From: Drancourtella massiliensis
GTDB taxonomy: Bacteria; Bacillota; Clostridia; Lachnospirales; Lachnospiraceae
Assembly: GCF_016900655.1 (NCBI RefSeq)
Contig: NZ_JACJKH010000028.1
Coordinates: 1 to 39,805 of the forward strand
Direction: 5' to 3'
Length of the DNA stretch: 39,805 nucleotides
The notes under the pieces were generated by a model. That model saw only the letters and a program-made list of their open reading frames with translations. It was not told the origin of the DNA and did not search any database. Positions 15,908 to 24,318 of the stretch are shown one piece after another (the stretch's first letter is position 1; each line of letters opens with the position of its first letter). The translations under genes were made by a program, and so were the position numbers.

Positions 15908-16765
15908 TTAAATCTGCAAGACGGTCATGCGATCGAGCTGTCTTTGATAGAGTTCTCCTGTATTGGAGGTATAGATTCTTGTCACGTTCAGGCTGCTGTG
16001 TCCGAGGACATCCGCAAGTCCTGTAAGGTCTTTGGTTGTCTGATAGTAGACTCTTGCAAACAGGTGGCGGAGATTGTGCGGAAAGATTTTCTCGCCGCTG
16101 ACTCCCGCCTTTTCTTTCAACGCTTTCATCTCGCTCCAGAGATTGCTCCTGTCTTTTGGCTTTCCGTTTTTCGTCACGAAAATACAGCCTGACCGGATTT
16201 TCCGCGCTGCCGCATATATCAGCAGTTTTTTACGGATGCTTCCCGTCAGGAAGATTCTCCGGTATTTTCCTTTGTTGTGTACCTCGATTCTGCCCTTTTT
16301 CACCTGTTCCACCGTAAAATATTTCAGTTCGCTGACCCGGATTCCGGTGACAGCGATCGTTTCGATGCACAGGGCAAGCTGTGCCTTCCCCTCCGCCCTC
16401 GCTGTCTGCACCAGGCGTTCGTACTCTTTCCGGGTCAACTCTTTCTCCTCCTGCAAAAACAGGTTCTTCTGTGTTTTTACGCGCCGGATTTTAAGCTCGC
16501 AGTATCCGCAGAATATCAAAAACTGATTCAGAGCCGCCAGCATGGAATTCACGCTGTTTACCGCATAATGCTCGAGAAGCCATTCTTTATAAGAAAGAAG
16601 ACGCGGCTTGTCCACTTCCTGATCTCCTCCAAGAAACGAAAAAAAGCACTTCAGATCCGTGATATATTTCCGGATTGTCGCCTCTGCATTTTCTCTTTCA
16701 TACAGATACATCTCAAACTCCCTGATTTCTGTCCCCTGCATCTTCAATGTCACTTTTTCCTTCAT
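15908..16765 (-). CDS. Tyrosine recombinase (phage integrase family), probable invertase of the promoter switch
   Basis: 285 residues, the size of XerC/D-like recombinases. A SAM-like N-terminal core-binding domain (about 12-100) is followed by the catalytic domain with the full set of residues: Arg in VTGIRVSEL (about R143), Lys in NKGKYRR (about 165-167), HNLRH (H230, R233), LGHSS (H256) and the nucleophile Tyr in TRIYTSN (Y265). An AAGGAGG site lies 8 nt before the ATG. The stop is 25 nt from the right inverted repeat, so the gene and its probable target are adjacent, as in fimB/fimE and other phase switches. Whether it drives both directions alone, or needs a host factor, cannot be read from the sequence. 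Confidence 0.92.
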   Translation of the reverse strand: MKEKVTLKMQGTEIREFEMYLYERENAEATIRKYITDLKCFFSFLGGDQEVDKPRLLSYKEWLLEHYAVNSVNSMLAALNQFLIFCGYCELKIRRVKTQKNLFLQEEKELTRKEYERLVQTARAEGKAQLALCIETIAVTGIRVSELKYFTVEQVKKGRIEVHNKGKYRRIFLTGSIRKKLLIYAAARKIRSGCIFVTKNGKPKDRSNLWSEMKALKEKAGVSGEKIFPHNLRHLFARVYYQTTKDLTGLADVLGHSSLNVTRIYTSNTGELYQRQLDRMTVLQI

Positions 16766-17075
16766 ACTGATTCCTCCTTGAACCTACTGTTCCCCATCTT
16801 TTACCCTTCTATTAAATAAAGATGGTTTGAACTTGAAAAAAGGTTCACCTTTTCGTTGATTCTGCCTTATTTTTTTGTCATAACTATCGGAATATGCTAT
16901 GAATAGACGTTTTCTCCTTGCTTTTTCCCCTCTTCCGGGTATATACTGTTCCTGATCAAATCAGGACAGTTATTCTTTTTGTCCTTTGGTTTCCGGCCGT
17001 TCGGCCACATTTTTCAATGATTCATTTTTACAGACGGGAACAGGGAAAACAGATATAGAAAGGACTTGCTGTTTA
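16766..17075. other. Intergenic region between recombinase and Rpn genes
   Basis: No convincing gene. It holds a hairpin at 16946-16969 (CTGTtCCTGAT - CAA - ATCAGGACAG, one bulge) followed by a T-rich run, and AT-rich sequence just upstream of the recombinase gene that probably contains its promoter (TTTAAT-like -10 around 16810-16820). I could not define the latter clearly. Confidence 0.5.
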
Positions 17076-17104
17076 TTGTATTTCACTTCATTCACTGGTA
17101 CAAT
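17076..17104 (+). promoter_or_regulatory. Promoter of the Rpn gene
   Basis: TTGTAT (17076-17081), 17-bp spacer, TACAAT (17099-17104), about 55 nt before the start codon. Confidence 0.7.
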
Positions 17105-17159
17105 AAAATTAATTTCAACGTCTGTCTGTTTGTCTTTGCTCCCTTCGGAAAGGAGATTT

Positions 17160-18218
17160 ATGACCAGCAGGCAAACAGATCAACCAAACAAAACTACCAG
17201 TCAAAACAGAAAATTCAAAGACAGCAGCGCCAAACTCATCTTCGGCGATCCCATTCTCTGTGCTCAGTTTCTTCGGGGATATACGGATATCGAACTTTTA
17301 AAAGATGTCCAGCCGGAAGATATTGAAGATGTCACAAACCGCTTCATCCCCGTGTGGCAGGAAGAACGGGATTCCGATACGGTCAAGAAGATTCATCTGA
17401 AAAATCAGGGAGAAATGGACACTCTTTATCTGATCACGCTGATCGAGCATCAGACCAAGGTGGACTATGATATGTCTTTCCGGATTCTTCGGTATATCGT
17501 CCTGATCCTGACAGATTATGCCGCAGAAGCGGAAAAGAAACAGCCCGGATGCACAGCTTTAAAAGGATTCCGATATCCTCCGGTTCTTCCGATTGTCTTT
17601 TATGATGGGGAGCAGAACTGGACAGCCGCCAAAAACTTTCAGGAGCGTACCGCACTTTCCGATCTTCTGGGAGAATATATTCCGAATTTTCAGTATCTGG
17701 TTGTACCGCTCTCCCGCTATTCTAATCAGGAACTTATTGAAAAAGAGGATGAACTGTCTTTGATCATGCTGATTGACAAACTAAGAAGTGCCGCCGATTT
17801 TCACGAACTGAAAGAAATTCCGGACGACTACTTTGAAAATATCAGCCGGGACTCTCCACAGACTCTCCTGAAGCTGATTTCAAAGATCGTTGCCGCCTTT
17901 TTGCACCGCCTGAATATCCCGAAAGATGAGATCGGCACTTTCACAGATCAGATTGAACGGAGGGATTTTAAAATGTTTTTTGATCACTTTGAATACTATG
18001 ACGTGCAGGCAACCAGACGGGAAAGTAAAGCAGAGGGGAAAGCGGAAGATGTACTCTCTATTTTAGAAGATCTTGGCCGTGTGCCTGACAATTTACGCAC
18101 ACGAATTCTGGAAGAGCAGGATCTGGATCTTCTTACGACCTGGGTCAAGGGATCTGCCAGAGCAGCCTCCGTGGAGGAATTTATCATGAAATATCTGCCG
18201 GAGTTAAAGGAATCATAA
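17160..18218 (+). CDS. Rpn-family recombination-promoting nuclease / putative transposase
   Basis: 352 residues from the ATG at 17160, which follows AAAGGAG; the open frame upstream lies before and over the promoter and is not coding. The N-terminal domain carries the PD-(D/E)XK-type pattern of this family: IFGDPILCAQFLRGY, then YLITLIEHQTKVDYDMSFRI (Glu-x-Gln in place of the usual E-x-K) and LPIVFYDGEQNW. The C-terminal third is helical with a charged ESKAEGKAED linker and ends SVEEFIMKYLPELKES. Family members cut DNA and promote RecA-independent recombination (RpnA), and are abundant as multicopy genes in Lachnospiraceae. The window carries a second copy at its left edge in the same direction, so the two copies bracket the pilus island. 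Followed by a strong terminator. Confidence 0.85.
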   Translation: MTSRQTDQPNKTTSQNRKFKDSSAKLIFGDPILCAQFLRGYTDIELLKDVQPEDIEDVTNRFIPVWQEERDSDTVKKIHLKNQGEMDTLYLITLIEHQTKVDYDMSFRILRYIVLILTDYAAEAEKKQPGCTALKGFRYPPVLPIVFYDGEQNWTAAKNFQERTALSDLLGEYIPNFQYLVVPLSRYSNQELIEKEDELSLIMLIDKLRSAADFHELKEIPDDYFENISRDSPQTLLKLISKIVAAFLHRLNIPKDEIGTFTDQIERRDFKMFFDHFEYYDVQATRRESKAEGKAEDVLSILEDLGRVPDNLRTRILEEQDLDLLTTWVKGSARAASVEEFIMKYLPELKES

Positions 18219-18245
18219 TAATTGCTCTCAGATCTGGATGTGTAA

Positions 18246-18284
18246 ACCCCGGGAAGAGTTCCTGTCACGGTCTCTTCCCGGGGT
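18246..18284 (+). terminator. Intrinsic terminator of the Rpn gene
   Basis: 13-bp stem (ACCCCGGGAAGAG with CTCTTCCCGGGGT), 13-nt loop, followed by ATTTTGGG. About 27 nt after the stop codon. Confidence 0.85.
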
Positions 18285-18348
18285 ATTTTGGGCAATGACA
18301 AGTCATTTTCATTTGCTTCTGGAATATACTCCAGTCCTCACTTTTCAC

Positions 18349-18388
18349 AAAAAGCCTCCGGTTATCAGGATGTCAGATAACCGAAGGC
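18349..18388 (-). terminator. Intrinsic terminator after the truncated ATPase gene
   Basis: GATAACCGaAGGC (18376-18388) pairs with GCCTcCGGTTATC (18354-18366) with one mismatch; on the minus strand the stem is followed by TTTTTGTG. Confidence 0.8.
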
Positions 18389-18417
18389 CTTTCTAAATAG
18401 ACAATGCAATCAGGCAA

Positions 18418-19206
18418 CTAATCTAAAAATACCGGAAGTTTTCCTGCCAGATAAAGTGGAATATTGGTAATTGCACCATCTTTTCGATATTCTCTTTTTG
18501 ATAGACGTACCGCATGGGTTGGATTTCTTTTTTTTATATAATTTTTAAAAGAAGCCGCTGACTTATCTGTCCCTGCCTTCACCTCAATCGGCACGATTTC
18601 CATCCCATGCTGAACAATAAAGTCGATCTCCTCCCGTGAAGTGGAATAGTATCTTGGCTCTACTGAGAACTGCCCTTTCAGCTGTTGCAATACATAGTTT
18701 TCTGTCAGCGCACCTTTGAATTGATAATCGGCCTTTAAAAGTATGGCTGAATTGTCCATACCCGCCATATGCTTCAAAAGCCCCGTATCCATAAGGAATA
18801 ACTTAAATGCATCAAGCCGGTCAAATACCGGAAGAGGATGTTCAGACTGTGAAACATTATAAATCCGGTTTACCATCCCCGCTGATACAAGCCACTCTAC
18901 TGCCTCTTCAAATTCCCGTGCCCTGGCCCCTTCTTTGACCACACCATATATAAATTTCTCATTCTCTTTTGCAAGCTGTGTCACTATACTCCGAAAGACC
19001 ATCAAAATGCGGCCACTGTTTATTTTTCCATTGTGTTTAGAAAAATCATTCTCATAAACTGTAATCAGCTCCTCTTGTATCTGGCTGACCTGCCTTGGAT
19101 CTTTACTTTCCATCCATGCAACAACACATTCGGGCATCCCTCCGATAATCAAATAATAATTGTAAGCCTCCATCAAACGGTTATGAAAAATTTCTTCAAT
19201 AAATTT
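18418..19206 (-). pseudogene. AAA/DUF4143-type ATPase, 5'-truncated remnant
   Basis: The frame encodes only the C-terminal part of the widespread ~400-residue AAA ATPase with DUF4143: it begins around EEIFHNRLMEAYNYYLIIGGMPE, continues with the winged-helix-like middle part and ends with the PD-(D/E)XK-like DUF4143 domain (ALTENYVLQQL, YYSTSREEIDFIVQ, PIEVKAG). The Walker A and B domain of some 170 residues is missing; a TAA at 19207-19209 closes the frame upstream and the sequence beyond it is AT-rich and non-coding. A TTG (19176) or ATG (19173) could still start a 252-residue product. Two copies of a TTTTACACATTTTT stretch (near 19205 and 19238) lie where the N-terminal part should be and may mark the deletion. 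Without the ATPase domain it is probably not functional. Confidence 0.78.
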
Positions 19207-19282
19207 TTACACATTTTTCCATACTTTTCTACTCTCATTTTACACATTTTTATCATATTGTTTTCTTTCGTTTCAAAACATA

Positions 19283-19314
19283 AAAACCATCAGGCATCTC
19301 TGACTGATGGTTTT
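19283..19314 (-). terminator. Intrinsic terminator of the exporter operon
   Basis: AAAACCATCAG (19304-19314 on the minus strand) pairs with CTGATGGTTTT (19283-19293), followed on the minus strand by TTTATG. About 29 nt after the stop of the helical-repeat protein. Confidence 0.8.
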
Positions 19315-19342
19315 GACATTTCATGAATTTTCCCCTTCTCTG

Positions 19343-22018
19343 TTATCTGGCCGGTACTGCTTCTGTCTCAATGACAATTTTCACAGTTCCTTCCATCTCT
19401 TCCGGTTTTCCGGCAAAAGTATCGTATCTGCACTCTTCGCCTGTGAGCGCCTTGAACCGGTCAGCAATATCCTTAAACTCTGTATCCGTCACTTCCTGAA
19501 GTTTGGAAATTCCTTCTTCTTCAAACTGTTTCATTCCATCTGCCAACGTCTTGGCACCGGTGCTCAGTGTATCAATGCCGCTTTGTACCTGACCGCTTGC
19601 TGTTTTCAAAGATGCACCTCCGGATACCAGTTTCTGCGTTCCGCTTTTCAGCGTGGCAGCGCCTTCCTTTAGCGCCTGACTGTTTTGAGAAAGTGCAGCA
19701 GAACCGGAGGAAAGCCGGCTTCCTAAAGTGTCCAGCCCGTTGGAAAGCTGTGTTGTACCGCCCAGTAAGGTCTGTGCGCCTTTCCGTACCGACGGACTGC
19801 TGTCTTTGAGTTTTCCTGCTCCGCTTTTCAATGCTTCATTATATTGTCCAAGACTCTCAAATCCTTGCTGAAGATTCTGAATCCCGGCTGCTCCATTCTG
19901 CAAGGCGTCCGATGCTTTTCCCAGTTCAGAAAGACCTCCCGACAGAGTCCCTGCTGCCTGGTACAGTCCCTGCATTCCGCGGTTAAGAATTTCAACCTGC
20001 CGTGAAATTTCCTGCATAGATGTTTGTGGAAGTGCGTCCTTCTTCTCTTCCATTTCTTTTAGTCCGTCCTGCAGTCCTGTCATCCGGGAAGAAAGCCTGC
20101 CGGATGATGTCACAACTGTCCGGATCTCTGATTCCAGCGATGATGCATTCCGGGACAGTTCTTCCGTATCAATTCCGGAAAAGTCCGGCATTTCTACTGT
20201 ATCCAATCCGGAAAGATTTTGCAGGTTTTGTGCGGATGTGCGGGCATTCTCCAGGCTTTGCACGGCTGTCTCTATCTGAGCGGCAGCCTCCTCCTGCCCT
20301 GCCGCGCGAAGTGCCTGTATCTGCTGATTAAGCCCGGCCTGAGCCGCGGCAATCTGTTCCTCTCCTTCAGCCGCCGCCTTTTTTGCCATCTGTATTTTCC
20401 GGTTATTCTCTTCTACCGTCCGGTTGATCTTTGCGACCTGTTCACTGCATCCTTTCTCCAGCAAACCAGCTTTTTCGTTTACCTCATTCAGCAGACCGGC
20501 CAGTGTTTGAAGAGATGCCGTAATCTCCGACGCAGGTCCGGCAATCTCCTTTTCAATATCTTTGCCAAGTTCGCCGGCGGCTGAAGTCAGTTCCTGCCCG
20601 GTCTTCGTCATTTCATCAACCTGTTCCAGCAGTTTCTGGACGGTCTCTGACTTCAGCGCCTGACTGAGTGTTTCCGTTCCGTCCGCAAGCTCACCGGCGG
20701 CCGCAAGAAGGTCTTCCTCTGCGCTTCCTGTTCCGTCCGCGCTCTCACTTAGTATCCGGACGGCCTCCTGTATTCTGGTCAGGCCTTCGGAAAGTGCAGA
20801 CAGTTGCTTTGCTCCTTCAGCCAGCTTTTCTTCTCCGGCCACATAGGTATTGACTCCATCTGCCAGAGTGTCCGCTCCTTCTGTATACTCTTCGATTCCG
20901 GCAAGCAGAGTATTGACTCCGTTCTTATACTCTGTAATAGTAGCGGACAGTTCCCCGTTCTCGCCAAAATACGTCTGAATTCCCGCATTTAATGTGTCCG
21001 TACCTGAGGTATATTCTGCGATTCCGGCAGCAAGGGAAGCCGCGCCCGCATCCAGAGCATCGATTCCGCTTTGCATCGTATCGATCCCCTGATCAAATTC
21101 TGCATATCTACTTCCCAGCGTGTCAGCTCCTTTGGACAGCTCTTTTGAGCCCTGCACCAGTTCCAGTGCCGCATCTTCCATTTTCGCAAGAGAATCCGAC
21201 AGTTCATCTAAACTGTCAAAACTATCAGGATCAATTTCGTCCAGTACGTCTGTCAGTCCGACCGTATAAGTCGACGGCATTGAAAAATCTTCCACATCCG
21301 CAGAAATTGTCAGCGTATCCGGAATCGTAAGTATTTCTGCCGCCGCCTCTCCTTCTTTCATACCAAGACTTTCTTTCAGCCCCGGCATAGCCACGCCCAG
21401 AATGATATTTTTATCCCCGTCATTGATAACTTTCCCGTTGTCAATTCTGACATCGGAACATGTTTTATTTGGAAGGATCAGTCCTGTCACAAGAACAATC
21501 GGGCTGAATACTGTTTCTTCCCCGCCCTTTACGCTTACCGTACGCTTTGCGTGATTTTCATATGTAATCCGGATTTCCAGATGGCCGTTTTTCCCATCCA
21601 GTTCTTCCGGCGAAATCTCTTTTCCATCCAGGATATACACTGTTTTCATGGAGACCGGAAGTTCCTGTTCTGTTGTCCCCTGATAAAAGATGTCCTCTCC
21701 TTTTGCCTGCCATGTAAGCCGGTTTCCATTTTGTGAAACGTTCTCGTCCCCTTTGATGTTTTTGATCCCGTCCAGAATACTTTCGTCAGCGACTGTTCCG
21801 GTACTCTGAATCCCTTTCAACTGTTCGGAAACGGTTACCGATTTCTGCTTTCCCGCAGCATCTGCATTAACATAAACCGTTTCCTCCTTACAGACCGCAT
21901 TATTTCCTGCATTTTCGCTTCCTGCAGCGCACACCGGCACCGCAGACAACACCACCGACATCCCGGCCGCCAGAGACGCAGCCATTTTCTGTTTCCATTT
22001 TCTGTTTCTGCTCATCAT
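19343..22018 (-). CDS. Secreted helical-repeat (YhgE/Pip-like) partner of the MMPL exporter
   Basis: 891 residues. Signal peptide about 1-32 (VPVCAAG), a beta-rich domain to about 270 with the phrase SMKTVYILDGKEISPEEL, and then a very long alpha-helical region of heptad-like repeats (LxxGxxxLxxG: LSKGADTL, LDAGAASLAAG, LADGVNTYVAG, LKSGTQKL) with a Gln/Glu/Ala coiled coil at about 520-640. It ends in a short soluble domain (FAGKPEEMEGTVKIVIE). No membrane helix follows the leader, which separates it from true YhgE. Such proteins are commonly encoded beside MMPL/RND exporters in Firmicutes. The gap to the exporter gene is 24 nt, so they form one operon. A role as an extracytoplasmic tube or scaffold for the exporter is inference. 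Start at 22018; a second ATG directly follows at 22015. Confidence 0.8.
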   Translation of the reverse strand: MMSRNRKWKQKMAASLAAGMSVVLSAVPVCAAGSENAGNNAVCKEETVYVNADAAGKQKSVTVSEQLKGIQSTGTVADESILDGIKNIKGDENVSQNGNRLTWQAKGEDIFYQGTTEQELPVSMKTVYILDGKEISPEELDGKNGHLEIRITYENHAKRTVSVKGGEETVFSPIVLVTGLILPNKTCSDVRIDNGKVINDGDKNIILGVAMPGLKESLGMKEGEAAAEILTIPDTLTISADVEDFSMPSTYTVGLTDVLDEIDPDSFDSLDELSDSLAKMEDAALELVQGSKELSKGADTLGSRYAEFDQGIDTMQSGIDALDAGAASLAAGIAEYTSGTDTLNAGIQTYFGENGELSATITEYKNGVNTLLAGIEEYTEGADTLADGVNTYVAGEEKLAEGAKQLSALSEGLTRIQEAVRILSESADGTGSAEEDLLAAAGELADGTETLSQALKSETVQKLLEQVDEMTKTGQELTSAAGELGKDIEKEIAGPASEITASLQTLAGLLNEVNEKAGLLEKGCSEQVAKINRTVEENNRKIQMAKKAAAEGEEQIAAAQAGLNQQIQALRAAGQEEAAAQIETAVQSLENARTSAQNLQNLSGLDTVEMPDFSGIDTEELSRNASSLESEIRTVVTSSGRLSSRMTGLQDGLKEMEEKKDALPQTSMQEISRQVEILNRGMQGLYQAAGTLSGGLSELGKASDALQNGAAGIQNLQQGFESLGQYNEALKSGAGKLKDSSPSVRKGAQTLLGGTTQLSNGLDTLGSRLSSGSAALSQNSQALKEGAATLKSGTQKLVSGGASLKTASGQVQSGIDTLSTGAKTLADGMKQFEEEGISKLQEVTDTEFKDIADRFKALTGEECRYDTFAGKPEEMEGTVKIVIETEAVPAR

Positions 22019-22042
22019 TCATTTCCTTTCCTTCATTTAAAA

Positions 22043-24151
22043 TCAGGCTGTTTTTTTCTTTCCCGAAAAACCTGCCGCATTCTTCTTTTGTCCAAGAAAT
22101 CCGATGGACGTTTTGCATACTACACCGTCAAAAATCATAAACATAGCCGGAAGAATGAGAATTACTACACACATGCTGATCAATGCACCTCTTGCCAGCA
22201 ACGTACAGATCGAGCTGATCATATCAATATTGGAATATGCCGCCACACCGAATGTAGCCGCAAAAAAGCTCAGACCGCTGCTTACGATCGACGGCATGCT
22301 CATCCGGTGCGCGATGGAAACCGCCTCTTTTTTATTTTTTCCTCTTCTTCTCTCTTTCTGATATCTGCTTGTCATCAAAATAGCATAATCCACAGTTGCT
22401 CCAAGCTGGATTGTACCGATTACAATGCTTGCGACAAACGGAAGGCTCTCTCCCTGAAAATAAGGAACCGCCATATTGACCATAATGGCAGATTCAATCA
22501 CCGCAACAAGAATGACCGGGAGGGAAATCGATTTAAAGGTCAGCATGATAATGAGAAAAATTGCAGCTATAGACACCAGATTGACCATTTTCAAATCGAT
22601 ATCGGTCACGTCCTGCAAATCCTTCATCAGAGGAGCTTCCCCGATAACCATGGCATCGCTGTCGTAGGCTTTTACGATCCTGTCAATTTGAGCAATCTGT
22701 CGGTTTACCGCTTCTGTCGCCGCCCCGTATTCTGAACAGACAAATGCCAGCTCATAGTTCTCGCTTTGCAGCATCTCTTTGACTTCTGACGGAATCATAG
22801 ATTCCGGAACTGCCGGACCGATCAGGGAATTCATACTGATACTCCACTTCACGCCGTCCACCTCATCAATCTTTTCCATCATCTCCTGTTTTTTCAGGCT
22901 GTCCATATGTTTGTCCATCAATACCATGTGCACATTTGCCATATCGAAATCCTTCTCCAGTTTTTCATTCGCAATGTTGCTTGGCAAAGACTCCGGCAGG
23001 GACTGAGCGATGTTGTAATAAATTTCTGTACGGCTGTTTCCATACGCCGCCGGAATAATCAGAATAAGAAATACCCCGATCCACACTTTGTAATGTTTTG
23101 TGATAAATCCGGAAATCCGGTCCATATTTGTCAGCAGCTGCCGGTGGCTTGTCTTTTCAATTGCTCTATCAAATACAAGTACCAGCGACGGGAGAATGGT
23201 TACGCAGCACAATACGCCCATCAAAACGCCTTTTCCCATGACAATTCCAAGATCTCTTCCCAACGCGAAGGTCATGAAGCACAATGCCGCAAATCCCGCA
23301 ATTGTTGTAACGGAACTTGCGATGACCGACTGGAACGTGTTTGCAATCGCATGTCCCATGGCCCGTTCTTTCTCACCCGGAAAACGTTTTTTATTTTCTT
23401 CATAGCTGTGGAGCAGAAAAATAGAATAGTCCATTGTCACCCCAAGCTGCAGTATCGCCGTCAGCGACTGAGTGATATAGGAAATCTCGCCCAGAAAAAT
23501 ATTTGTTCCCATATTGTAGAGAATCGCAAGCCCTATACTCAGCAGAAACAATACCGGAACAAGATACGATCCCGATGTCAGTTCCAGAATGAAAAGGCAG
23601 AGCAGCACTGCAATGACAACATAGACCGGCATCTCCTTCAGACAAAGATTTTTGATATCCGTTACAACACCGGTCATTCCGCTGATAAAACACTGCTTAT
23701 CCGCGGTCTTCCTCATCTGCGTCACTGCATCCATTGCCTCATCCGAGGATGTCGTATTGTCAAAAAGCGCCAGCAGCATTGTAGCATCTCCCCGGAAAAA
23801 TGCCTCCTCCAAATCATCCGGCAGCATTTCCACCGGAACTGTAATATCCGTTATATCATCGTACCAGAGTACATCTTTCACATGCGGAATCTCTTCAAAT
23901 GCCTCTTTTAGCTTCTGCACGTCTTTCAGTTCCATATCCTCCGCCACAACCATGGAAAATGCCCCCATGCCGTATTCATCAACCAGAAGATCCTGTCCTT
24001 TCACAGTTTCCAGATGCTCCGGAAGATAACTGAGCAAATCATAATTAACCCGTGTTTTTGCCATCCCGATCACCGATGGAACAACAAGGAGGATCCCCAG
24101 AATTAAAATCAGTACCTTGTGCCTGGCAATCCATTTGCCGATTTTCACCAC
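22043..24151 (-). CDS. MMPL/RND-family exporter
   Basis: 702 residues from the GTG at 24151, about 9 nt after AAAGGAG; a TTG at 24160 touches that site and is less likely. Two repeats of the RND fold are visible: helix 1 (about 12-30), an extracellular loop (YDLLSYLPEHLETVKG), a five-helix bundle with TMDYSIFLLHSYEE, then a second helix near 350, second loop (YYNIAQSLPESLPS) and a second bundle with ATVDYAILMTSRYQKE. The acidic D-Y-(S/A)-I motifs in the bundle helices are those of proton-coupled MMPL transporters. Substrate unknown: lipids, drugs or peptides are all handled by the family. Divergent from the TetR gene with shared operators, so it is probably a substrate-induced efflux system. 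Confidence 0.9.
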   Translation of the reverse strand: MVKIGKWIARHKVLILILGILLVVPSVIGMAKTRVNYDLLSYLPEHLETVKGQDLLVDEYGMGAFSMVVAEDMELKDVQKLKEAFEEIPHVKDVLWYDDITDITVPVEMLPDDLEEAFFRGDATMLLALFDNTTSSDEAMDAVTQMRKTADKQCFISGMTGVVTDIKNLCLKEMPVYVVIAVLLCLFILELTSGSYLVPVLFLLSIGLAILYNMGTNIFLGEISYITQSLTAILQLGVTMDYSIFLLHSYEENKKRFPGEKERAMGHAIANTFQSVIASSVTTIAGFAALCFMTFALGRDLGIVMGKGVLMGVLCCVTILPSLVLVFDRAIEKTSHRQLLTNMDRISGFITKHYKVWIGVFLILIIPAAYGNSRTEIYYNIAQSLPESLPSNIANEKLEKDFDMANVHMVLMDKHMDSLKKQEMMEKIDEVDGVKWSISMNSLIGPAVPESMIPSEVKEMLQSENYELAFVCSEYGAATEAVNRQIAQIDRIVKAYDSDAMVIGEAPLMKDLQDVTDIDLKMVNLVSIAAIFLIIMLTFKSISLPVILVAVIESAIMVNMAVPYFQGESLPFVASIVIGTIQLGATVDYAILMTSRYQKERRRGKNKKEAVSIAHRMSMPSIVSSGLSFFAATFGVAAYSNIDMISSICTLLARGALISMCVVILILPAMFMIFDGVVCKTSIGFLGQKKNAAGFSGKKKTA

Positions 24152-24189
24152 CTGTACCAACTCCTTTCACTTGTAAACGTTATTCCTTA

Positions 24190-24217
24190 AGTATAATCAA
24201 AAATGACTATTAGTCAA
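24190..24217 (-). promoter_or_regulatory. Promoter of the exporter operon
   Basis: On the minus strand TTGACT (24212-24217), 16-bp spacer, TATACT (24190-24195). The -35 lies inside the operator palindrome at 24204-24216. Confidence 0.8.
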
Positions 24218-24259
24218 TAATTTTGAAGGAAAAAATGAATTTTAGTCATTTTATTGACT
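24204..24259. promoter_or_regulatory. Two probable TetR operators between divergent promoters
   Basis: Operator 1 is the perfect palindrome TGACT-ATT-AGTCA (24204-24216). Operator 2 uses the same half-sites, AGTCA (24244-24248) and TGACT (24255-24259), in the opposite relative order. Each overlaps the -35 box of one of the divergent promoters, so one repressor could block both. Confidence 0.7.
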
Positions 24260-24282
24260 TTTCACGACAAATCTATCATAAT
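24254..24282 (+). promoter_or_regulatory. Promoter of the TetR gene
   Basis: TTGACT (24254-24259), 17-bp spacer, CATAAT (24277-24282), about 36 nt before the start codon. Confidence 0.75.
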
Positions 24283-24318
24283 GTGTCTAATAGCAAATTG
24301 TAAAAAGGAGACATCTGC

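Noticed and set aside
22088-23911. Plus-strand frames opposite the MMPL exporter
   Set aside because: No ribosome binding sites or domains; the minus-strand frame encodes a complete RND-family protein.
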